A stretch of DNA of 6,614 nucleotides from an uncultured Oscillospiraceae bacterium (GTDB lineage Bacteria > Bacillota_A > Clostridia > Oscillospirales > Oscillospiraceae): contig CAKTNU010000104.1 of assembly GCA_934589325.1 (NCBI GenBank), positions 1 through 6,614 of the forward strand, given 5' to 3'. Made by a program: the position numbers and the translations under genes. Positions 1 to 4,708 of the stretch are shown here, piece by piece; the stretch's first letter is position 1, and each line of letters begins with the position of its first letter. The notes below the pieces were generated by a model. It had not been told where the DNA came from. It searched no databases and worked only from the letters and a program-made list of their open reading frames with translations.

Positions 1-603
1 ATAATCCATATGGCCGTCAACGGCGAATATGCCGGACATATAGTTATCTCCGATATCGTCAAGCCCCACTCCAAGCAGGCTATACAGGCTCTGCGCCGCT
101 CCGGAGTAGAAAAGACCGTAATGCTCACCGGTGACGCAAAGCGCGTTGCCGAGTCTGTTGCCAAAGACCTCGGCGTAGACGAGGTCTACAGCGACCTGCT
201 TCCGGGTGATAAAGTCGGCAAGGTCGAGGAGCTTCTCGCCGCTCAGCGCGGTAAGGCCAAGCTCGCCTTTGTCGGCGACGGAATAAACGATGCGCCTGTC
301 CTTTCACGTGCCGACATCGGCATTGCAATGGGCGCCATGGGTTCCGATGCCGCAATAGAGGCAGCCGACATCGTCCTTATGGACGACGATCCTCTCCAGA
401 TATCCAAGGCCATCAAGATATCCCGCAAGTGCATCGGCATCGTATATCAGAATATCGTGTTCGCACTGGTCGTGAAATTTGCCTGCCTTGCATTGGTCGC
501 AGTCGGCGCTGCCGACATGTGGGCCGCGATATTTGCCGACGTAGGCGTTATGGTCCTCGCTGTACTCAACGCGATACGCGCCCTGCGTGTGCATAACCTT
601 TGA
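1..603 (+). CDS. ZntA/CadA-like Zn2+/Cd2+/Pb2+ P1B-type ATPase, C-terminal fragment (5' truncated by window)
   Basis: This is the last 200 residues of a membrane ATPase that would export divalent soft metals from the cytoplasm. The frame is open to base 1, so the Met at position 10 is only internal. Counting from that Met, the P-domain carries TGDA (40-43) and GDGINDAP (89-96), the conserved phosphorylation-domain motifs. Two C-terminal membrane helices follow (about 145-168 and 170-190). Lys156 in the first and Asp177 in the second are 21 residues apart, the same spacing as Lys693 and Asp714 of E. coli ZntA, which mark the Zn/Cd/Pb subgroup (P1B-2). The DKTGT site, CPC motif and any N-terminal metal-binding domain lie upstream of the window. 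The gene ends with TGA at 601-603, converges on the minus-strand GNAT gene and is followed by a strong hairpin. Family assignment is secure; the exact metal is inferred. Confidence 0.93.
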   Translation: MIHMAVNGEYAGHIVISDIVKPHSKQAIQALRRSGVEKTVMLTGDAKRVAESVAKDLGVDEVYSDLLPGDKVGKVEELLAAQRGKAKLAFVGDGINDAPVLSRADIGIAMGAMGSDAAIEAADIVLMDDDPLQISKAIKISRKCIGIVYQNIVFALVVKFACLALVAVGAADMWAAIFADVGVMVLAVLNAIRALRVHNL

Positions 604-615
604 CCGCAGCACATA

Positions 616-650
616 AACAACGGCTCCCGGAATATCCGGGAGCCGTTGTT
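616..650. terminator. Bidirectional hairpin terminator between convergent genes
   Basis: A perfect 15-bp inverted repeat (616-630 with 636-650) encloses a 5-nt AATAT loop, 12 bp after the ZntA-like stop codon. The outer arm is A-rich on the left (AACAA) and T-rich on the right (TTGTT), so a transcript from either strand ends the stem in a U-rich arm. There is no long free U-tract after the stem. Its position between two convergent genes supports a shared terminator. Confidence 0.8.
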
Positions 651-656
651 ATACGG

Positions 657-688
657 AGAACATGGCGGGCATTGCCACGCCATGTTCT
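657..688. terminator. Second hairpin abutting the GNAT stop codon
   Basis: An 11-bp perfect inverted repeat (657-667 with 678-688) has a 10-nt centre in which GGC/GCC can pair further. It lies directly next to the GNAT stop codon (689-691 on the minus strand). On the plus strand it is followed by a T-rich run (TTCTTT, then TATTTTCTTTTC), so it could be a back-up terminator for the plus-strand ATPase. On the minus strand it is the first hairpin after the GNAT gene. Confidence 0.6.
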
Positions 689-1216
689 TTACCCTATTTT
701 CTTTTCAAGACACACGAGCTTCACGCCATCTATGCCGTTGAAGGTACAGTCGACCACTCCGACCTCATTATAGCCGAGCTTGGCATATAGTCTGCGGGCG
801 GCCGTATTCTTCACATTCGTGTCCATACGCAGATACGCACAGCCGTTTTCACGTGCATACCGCTCGTAGAAGCTCACAAACTCCGTACCGAAGCCTTTGC
901 CGGCGCACTCAGGATCGACGACGAGGGTATGCAGCACCATTATCTCATTATCCGGCGCAGAATATGCCCATTGCGCATCGGCATATTCCGGTACCTGCGT
1001 CTGATTGATGCGTGCCGCAGCTGTTACCGCGCCGCCGTCCGTCATGACGAACAGCTCACCGGCCGCAAGCGCCTCGCGTGCGGTCTGCTCCGTGGGATAT
1101 ACTCCGCGCTTCCAGCCAATGCATGTGCGTCCGGCTTCTTCGCCGGCGATTATACGCTCATATATCGCAGCCACGGGCAGTATATCCCGTTCTTCTGCCT
1201 TTCTTATCTCCGGCAT
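689..1216 (-). CDS. GNAT-family N-acetyltransferase
   Basis: A 175-residue cytoplasmic acetyltransferase predicted to transfer an acetyl group from acetyl-CoA to an amine; the substrate cannot be read from the sequence. The acetyl-CoA-binding motif A is visible as VDPECAGKGFGTEF (100-113), containing the G-K-G-F-G pyrophosphate loop. Motif B follows as NTAARRLYAKLGY (137-149), a typical GNAT ending. The length is normal for a single-domain GNAT. The start is fixed by an AGGAGG site 9 nt upstream (plus-strand 1226-1231), which lies inside the end of the upstream ATPase gene. The ATPase TGA and this ATG are one base apart, so the two are almost certainly cotranscribed and translationally coupled. 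A link to metal handling is suggested only by that coupling. The GNAT call is firm, the biological role unknown. Confidence 0.93.
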   Translation of the reverse strand: MPEIRKAEERDILPVAAIYERIIAGEEAGRTCIGWKRGVYPTEQTAREALAAGELFVMTDGGAVTAAARINQTQVPEYADAQWAYSAPDNEIMVLHTLVVDPECAGKGFGTEFVSFYERYARENGCAYLRMDTNVKNTAARRLYAKLGYNEVGVVDCTFNGIDGVKLVCLEKKIG

Positions 1217-1217
1217 G

Positions 1218-3302
1218 TCAGTTTTCCTCCTGCAGGAGGTTTGTCATGCTCTTCATGCTGACGCAGAGCGTGGAGAGATTATGCAGCAGTGCGGAGGTCG
1301 CCGGCGGGAGTATTCCCGCGACGCCGAGCGCAATGAGCGAGCAGTTGAAGCCGACAATAAATCTGTAATTCCTGTGTATGCGCGCCATGAGCGCCTCACT
1401 CAGACGGCGCAGAGTGACGAGTTCAAACAGGTCCTCAGAGGAAATGGTTATGTCCGCGATTTCCCGGGCAATGGCAGCGCCGGTCGCGATGGCAATGCCT
1501 GCATCAGCCTCGGACAGGGCCGGGGAATCGTTAACGCCGTCGCCTATCATGATCACGGTGCGCCCCACAGCCTTCTCGCTTCTGATAAAGGCCGCCTTAT
1601 CCTCGGGCAGCACCTCGGCATACACCGCGTCCACGCCGACCTCGGCGGCAACGGCCTCTGCGGTCTTTTTATTGTCGCCCGTCATCATGACGACCTTTTC
1701 TATACCACATTCATGCAGTACACGGACGGCATCCTTTGCCTCACGGCGCAGCGGGTCATGAATACATATGACGGCCGCGAGCTCGCCCGCGATGCAGAGA
1801 TACAGCTGCGAATACTCGGCCGGAAGGCTGCCGAATTTCTCATCTTCACCCTCCGGTATGCGGCAGCCCTCGTCCTCAAACACGAAGTGCGCACTGCCGA
1901 TTATCGCCTTCTTGCCATCGACCATGCTGGAGATACCGTGCGCCACAACATACTGAACCTGAGAGTGATACTCCTCATGCGACAGCCCGCGCACACGTGC
2001 CGCCTCGACAACGGCGTTTGCAATGGAGTGCGGGTAGTGCTCCTCAAGGCAGGCCGCAAGACGCAGCATCTCGTTCTCATCATTTCCACCGAATGGGATC
2101 ACCTTTGCAACTGTCGGAGTCGCATATGTAAGCGTACCGGTCTTGTCAAAGACTATCGTACTGGCAGCAGCTACCGCTTCAAGGAATCTGCCGCCCTTGA
2201 CCGAGATGTTGTATGCACTGCTCTCACGCATTGCAGACAGTACAGCGATCGGCATTGCGAGCTTGAGTGCGCAGGAGAAGTCGACCATCAGCACGGCAAG
2301 CGTCTTAGTGACGTTTCTCGTGACAAGATAGGTCAGCGCGGTACCGCCAAGGGTGTAGGGCACAAGCCGGTCTGCAAGGCGGGACGCCTTATCCTCCGCC
2401 GTGGACTTGAGCTTTTCGGACTCCTCTATCATCTTCACTATGCGGTCATACCGTCCGCCGCCGGATGCCTTTTCAACGCATACGACACATTCGCCCTCCT
2501 CGGCGACGGTGCCCGCATAGACATAGCTGCCGGGGCGCTTTGGTATAGGCATGGATTCGCCCGTCATGGACGCCTGATTGACCATTACCTCGCCCTCTAT
2601 GACGCGGCCGTCCAGCGGGATCATGCAGCCGGTACGGACTATCAGCTCGTCGCCGGGTCTGATGTCGCTCACGGGAACGAGAACCTCGCTCTCCCCTGTT
2701 CTTATCCACGCCTTGTCGACGTTTATGGACATTGCGCCCGCAAGGTCGGCCACCGACTTTTTGTGCGTCCACTCCTCGAGTATTTCGCCGAGGGACAGCA
2801 TGAACATAACAGAACCCGCAGTCTGGAAATCTCCGCGCAGCATCGACACCGTGACCGCTGTCGCATCCAGCACCACGACCGACAGCTTTCCGTGCAGCAG
2901 CGCCTTCAGCCCTTCACGGATGTACTTCACCGAGCGGACTATAGAGATCACGCTTCTGACCGGAAGCGGCAGGAACAGCTTCGACGCCGCACGGCGTATG
3001 ACGGCCATGCCGAGCTTATCCTCAAATTCGCGGTTCAGCTCCCGGGTCGTGTGCTCCGGGACAAGCTGCATCTCGGCCGCCGCTGGAAACGAGAACCCGG
3101 CCAGCGCCTCGATCACGGCAGACCTCTCCGCGCCATAGCATATCACGGCGTCACAGGTGCGGTCATATACCTTCACATCTACTACGCCGCTTACATTGCG
3201 CAGATAATATTCAAGAATATCAGCCTCGCCGAGCGTCATACGTGCGCACTCAAGGTGCACCCGGATACGTCCGCGTGACTCATGTACTATTTTACACTTC
3301 AT
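1218..3302 (-). CDS. P1B-type metal-transporting ATPase with HMA_2-like N-terminus and atypical FSC transmembrane motif
   Basis: A complete 694-residue heavy-metal P-type ATPase, expected to use ATP to move a metal ion across the cytoplasmic membrane. Residues 1-65 resemble an HMA_2-type domain (G-R-I-R-V start) and lack the CxxC metal site. Membrane helices are likely at about 140-175 and 313-356, with a C-terminal pair at 645-688. The catalytic set is intact: TGES (247-250), DKTGT with phosphorylated Asp386, TGDN (541-544) and GDGVNDSPAL (587-596). The usual nucleotide-binding HP dipeptide reads His425-Ser426. The M4 motif, normally CPCALGLATP, reads F342-S-C-A-L-K-L-A-M-P351, so one Cys remains and the CPx proline is lost. 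The substrate is therefore uncertain; it is not an ordinary Cu or Zn pump. It sits between a DUF6110-like gene and a GNAT gene. A weak AGAGG lies 12 nt before the start. Confidence 0.93.
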   Translation of the reverse strand: MKCKIVHESRGRIRVHLECARMTLGEADILEYYLRNVSGVVDVKVYDRTCDAVICYGAERSAVIEALAGFSFPAAAEMQLVPEHTTRELNREFEDKLGMAVIRRAASKLFLPLPVRSVISIVRSVKYIREGLKALLHGKLSVVVLDATAVTVSMLRGDFQTAGSVMFMLSLGEILEEWTHKKSVADLAGAMSINVDKAWIRTGESEVLVPVSDIRPGDELIVRTGCMIPLDGRVIEGEVMVNQASMTGESMPIPKRPGSYVYAGTVAEEGECVVCVEKASGGGRYDRIVKMIEESEKLKSTAEDKASRLADRLVPYTLGGTALTYLVTRNVTKTLAVLMVDFSCALKLAMPIAVLSAMRESSAYNISVKGGRFLEAVAAASTIVFDKTGTLTYATPTVAKVIPFGGNDENEMLRLAACLEEHYPHSIANAVVEAARVRGLSHEEYHSQVQYVVAHGISSMVDGKKAIIGSAHFVFEDEGCRIPEGEDEKFGSLPAEYSQLYLCIAGELAAVICIHDPLRREAKDAVRVLHECGIEKVVMMTGDNKKTAEAVAAEVGVDAVYAEVLPEDKAAFIRSEKAVGRTVIMIGDGVNDSPALSEADAGIAIATGAAIAREIADITISSEDLFELVTLRRLSEALMARIHRNYRFIVGFNCSLIALGVAGILPPATSALLHNLSTLCVSMKSMTNLLQEEN
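1226..1239 (-). promoter_or_regulatory. Self-complementary segment holding the GNAT ribosome binding site
   Basis: CCTCCTGCAGGAGG is a perfect 14-bp palindrome within the last codons of the ATPase gene (Leu-Leu-Gln-Glu-Glu). In the minus-strand mRNA, CCUCC can pair with GGAGG across a UGCA loop and hide the GNAT Shine-Dalgarno site. Ribosomes finishing the ATPase would open it. The palindrome is seen directly; the regulatory role is inferred. Confidence 0.5.
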
Positions 3303-3333
3303 AATTCAAACGAACCTCTTACGTACTACGCAC

Positions 3334-3360
3334 ACTGCCGCAGGTTTTCCCTGCGGCAGT
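3334..3360 (-). terminator. Intergenic hairpin between the small membrane protein and ATPase genes
   Basis: An 11-bp perfect inverted repeat (3334-3344 with 3350-3360) with a 5-nt loop lies 8 bp after the small-gene stop codon. On the minus strand no U-tract follows the stem, so termination is probably partial or absent. It could instead mark an mRNA processing or stabilising point that sets different levels for the two genes. The hairpin is clear; its function is inferred. Confidence 0.55.
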
Positions 3361-3368
3361 TATAGGTG

Positions 3369-3635
3369 TTACGCCTTGACGGTCTCCCCGGACTTGTCGG
3401 CGATGACTGCGGCCGCATCCTCTTCGGCGCGGCGGCGGTTTATCTCCTTGGCGTCGGCATACACGTCCTCAGCACCCTCACGGATGGAGGTAACGGTCTG
3501 CATGACGCAGTCCTTTGCGCGGAGGACCGCGGCGGTGGTGTGAGCGTAGACCTTTCTCGCGTCTCTGCTGCCTAAGATTTTAAGACCCGCAGTGCCGAAA
3601 AGTACGCCCGCGGCAAATAATCCGGTATGCTTCAT
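3369..3635 (-). CDS. Small membrane-anchored DUF6110-like protein
   Basis: An 88-residue protein of unknown function. Residues 5-21 form one short glycine-rich hydrophobic segment (LFAAGVLFGTAGLKILG), probably a single membrane anchor. The rest is charged and helical: residues 24-72 contain the run RAKDCVMQTVTSI and then YADAKEINRRRAEE, which match my memory of the DUF6110 family found in Clostridia, often beside HMA_2-type metal ATPases. A database search would be needed to confirm the family. There is a single Cys (43) and no obvious metal-binding cluster. The start is supported by AGGAGG (plus 3645-3650), 9 nt upstream. It is the first gene of the minus-strand cluster, 66 bp ahead of the ATPase, so it may be an accessory or regulatory subunit of that pump. 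That role is inference from position. Confidence 0.85.
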   Translation of the reverse strand: MKHTGLFAAGVLFGTAGLKILGSRDARKVYAHTTAAVLRAKDCVMQTVTSIREGAEDVYADAKEINRRRAEEDAAAVIADKSGETVKA

Positions 3636-3674
3636 GATGAAAAGCCTCCTGTATGTATATTTACAAAATCAAAC

Positions 3675-3696
3675 ACGGCCGGCTGAGCCGCCCCGT
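3675..3696 (-). promoter_or_regulatory. GC-rich imperfect hairpin in the leader of the minus-strand cluster
   Basis: In an otherwise AT-rich leader, the 22 bases 3675-3696 can fold on the minus-strand RNA with ACGG/CCGT and CGG/CCG pairs around a CUCAG loop, with small bulges. It lies between the predicted transcription start (about 3704) and the ribosome binding site. It matches no riboswitch class I recognise. Confidence 0.3.
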
Positions 3697-3710
3697 TCAA
3701 TGGCATTGGG

Positions 3711-3739
3711 AATATAGCACAGCCAAGACGAAATTTCAA
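3711..3739 (-). promoter_or_regulatory. Predicted promoter of the DUF6110-ATPase-GNAT cluster
   Basis: On the minus strand a -35 TTGAAA (plus 3734-3739) and a -10 TATATT (plus 3711-3716) are separated by 17 bp, a good sigma-70/SigA arrangement. Transcription would begin near 3704, leaving a leader of about 69 nt before the DUF6110-like start codon. No copy of the TGTCA-N7-TGACA palindrome lies near it, so the TetR gene product need not control this side. Confidence 0.6.
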
Positions 3740-3819
3740 GTGCCGCAATGTAAAAATTCTTTGAAAAACCGCGTTCTTTGCTCTTTTCCCGAAAAAGCCC
3801 GCCTTCCGGGAAATAATGC

Positions 3820-3847
3820 TTGCAAAATTTGCAAAAGTATGTATAAT
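3820..3847 (+). promoter_or_regulatory. Promoter of the TetR-family gene
   Basis: A -35 TTGCAA (3820-3825) and a consensus -10 TATAAT (3842-3847) are 16 bp apart. Transcription would start near 3854. This makes the in-frame ATG at 3853 an unlikely start and supports the one at 3910. The -35 lies within a perfect 15-bp palindrome (TTGCAAAATTTGCAA, 3820-3834). Confidence 0.75.
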
Positions 3848-3878
3848 TAAACATGTCACATGAACTGACATTTTTAAT
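3846..3878. promoter_or_regulatory. Candidate TetR operator overlapping the -10 and start site
   Basis: An inverted repeat with 13-bp arms (3846-3858, ATTAAACATGTCA; 3866-3878) around a 7-bp centre matches at 12 of 13 pairs. It begins within the -10 TATAAT and covers the predicted start site, the classic place for a TetR autorepression operator. The TGTCA-N7-TGACA core recurs with one change at 4567-4583. Binding by the adjacent regulator is inferred. Confidence 0.65.
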
Positions 3879-3909
3879 GCGGTCAAGCAATCAACAGAAA
3901 GGGATAGCT

Positions 3910-4548
3910 ATGTCGCTTGAAGAGCTGCGTGAACAGAATATAAAGCACGTCACTGAAAAAGCATTGGAATGTTTTATCAAAAACGGCATAAGCAACACCC
4001 GCATTTCCGATATCGCCGAGGCTGCCGGGCTCACCCAGCGTTCCGTTTTCCGCTATTTTGCAAATAAGGACGACATCATCGTCGCCGCCTCCTTCTGCTA
4101 TTGGGAGCGTACAAAGGCCTATATCGCCAAGGAGCTTGCCAGGCACACGGACGATGCGCAGACCGGCATTGAGCAGATAAATATCATCCTCAACAGCTAT
4201 GCAAATATGCTGTTTGTCGACCCGGAGGGCATAAGGTTCTCGCTTGATGCCGAGGTCGCGCTTTATCAGGTCGGCAAGAACGCCCACGTTATGAACCGTC
4301 CGCCGGAGAAGTACGAGGCGTACACCGGCCCTCTGTCGCTGGCCGTCCTGCGCGGCCTTGCCGACGGCACGGTCGACCCGAAGGCCAACATAAAACAGCT
4401 GTATTATAACGCCTATGACTCCATACTGGGTATGATGCAGCGCATCACCCTTGGCGTCCCCAGTGTGAACGAGCTCGACGCGCACGAGCGTCTGCGCAGC
4501 ATGTGCGATATGTTCACCCGTGAATTTGCCTCAAAGAAATCGAAATAA
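3910..4548 (+). CDS. TetR/AcrR-family transcriptional regulator
   Basis: A 212-residue DNA-binding regulator, probably a dimeric repressor released by a small ligand. The N-terminal helix-turn-helix spans about residues 10-57: the recognition part reads ISDIAEAAGLTQRSVFRYF (32-50) followed by ANKDDII, the typical TetR pattern. The remaining residues, about 65-212, form an all-helical ligand-binding and dimer domain too divergent to suggest a ligand. The start at 3910 is preferred over the in-frame ATG at 3853: it has AAAGGG (3898-3903) 6 nt upstream, it gives a normal TetR start, and 3853 falls at the predicted transcription start. A palindrome covers its own promoter, and a related one lies between it and the following oxidoreductase gene on the same strand. 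This suggests it represses itself and that enzyme. The family call is firm; targets are inferred. Confidence 0.93.
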   Translation: MSLEELREQNIKHVTEKALECFIKNGISNTRISDIAEAAGLTQRSVFRYFANKDDIIVAASFCYWERTKAYIAKELARHTDDAQTGIEQINIILNSYANMLFVDPEGIRFSLDAEVALYQVGKNAHVMNRPPEKYEAYTGPLSLAVLRGLADGTVDPKANIKQLYYNAYDSILGMMQRITLGVPSVNELDAHERLRSMCDMFTREFASKKSK

Positions 4549-4566
4549 GGCTTTTGTACCCTGATC

Positions 4567-4583
4567 TGTCAGCCGGGCTGACG
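4567..4583. promoter_or_regulatory. Second candidate operator (TGTCA-N7-TGACG) before the oxidoreductase gene
   Basis: TGTCA (4567-4571) and TGACG (4579-4583) flank a 7-bp GC-rich centre, the same core and spacing as the palindrome at the TetR promoter. Positions 4568-4582 form a perfect 7-bp inverted repeat around one base, so the site could also be a weak hairpin ending the TetR transcript; only a short T-rich stretch follows (CATTTATTC). I could not find a convincing -35/-10 pair for the oxidoreductase around it. Confidence 0.45.
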
Positions 4584-4645
4584 CATTTATTCAAAGACCG
4601 GCGGCCGCGGTTTTCTCACCAGCCGCGCCGTTTGTCATATCACGG

Positions 4646-4684
4646 CAGCACCGCATGGTGCGCACGGCGCATCATGCGGTGCTG
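4646..4684 (+). promoter_or_regulatory. Long 18-bp hairpin in the oxidoreductase leader
   Basis: Bases 4646-4663 pair with 4667-4684 (17 Watson-Crick pairs plus one G-U at 4658/4672) around an ACG loop. The G-U pair is allowed only in a plus-strand transcript; on the minus strand it would be an A-C mismatch, which favours a role in plus-strand RNA. No U-tract follows, so it is not a standard intrinsic terminator. It ends 12 nt before the ribosome binding site of the oxidoreductase and may stabilise the mRNA 5' end or act in attenuation. Confidence 0.6.
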
Positions 4685-4696
4685 ACCACAAATCGG

Positions 4697-4702
4697 AAGG
4701 AG
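4697..4702 (+). promoter_or_regulatory. Ribosome binding site of the oxidoreductase gene
   Basis: AAGGAG lies 6 nt before the ATG at 4709. It fixes the start of a gene that has no stop codon within the window, and follows the long hairpin closely enough that the RNA structure could influence ribosome access. Confidence 0.85.
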
Positions 4703-4708
4703 AACTCT

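Noticed and set aside
1005..3278. A 757-codon plus-strand open frame opposite the P1B ATPase gene
   Set aside because: Its product has no recognisable domain and is rich in Arg, His and Cys, while the minus strand encodes a complete ATPase with all catalytic motifs and a ribosome binding site. It is a shadow caused by GC-rich codon use and rare stops on the opposite strand.
3785..3813. TTTCCCG/CGGGAAA inverted repeat with a 15-bp spacer upstream of the TetR promoter
   Set aside because: Seven-bp arms with a long spacer in a low-complexity region; plausible by chance and without a second copy.
3632..3890. Short open frames on both strands within the divergent intergenic region
   Set aside because: They overlap the two promoters and the palindromes, have no clear ribosome binding sites and encode no recognisable protein.
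3853..3909. N-terminal 19-residue extension of the TetR protein from the ATG at 3853
   Set aside because: It falls at the predicted transcription start and inside the operator palindrome, has no SD site, and is not typical of TetR N-termini.
3883..4485. A 200-codon minus-strand open frame opposite the TetR gene
   Set aside because: It has no motif or convincing ribosome binding site, and the plus strand has a promoter, an SD site and a complete TetR protein.
4597..4615. ACCG/CGGT mini-stem followed by TTTTC as a TetR terminator
   Set aside because: Only four base pairs with a 7-nt loop; too weak to call on its own.
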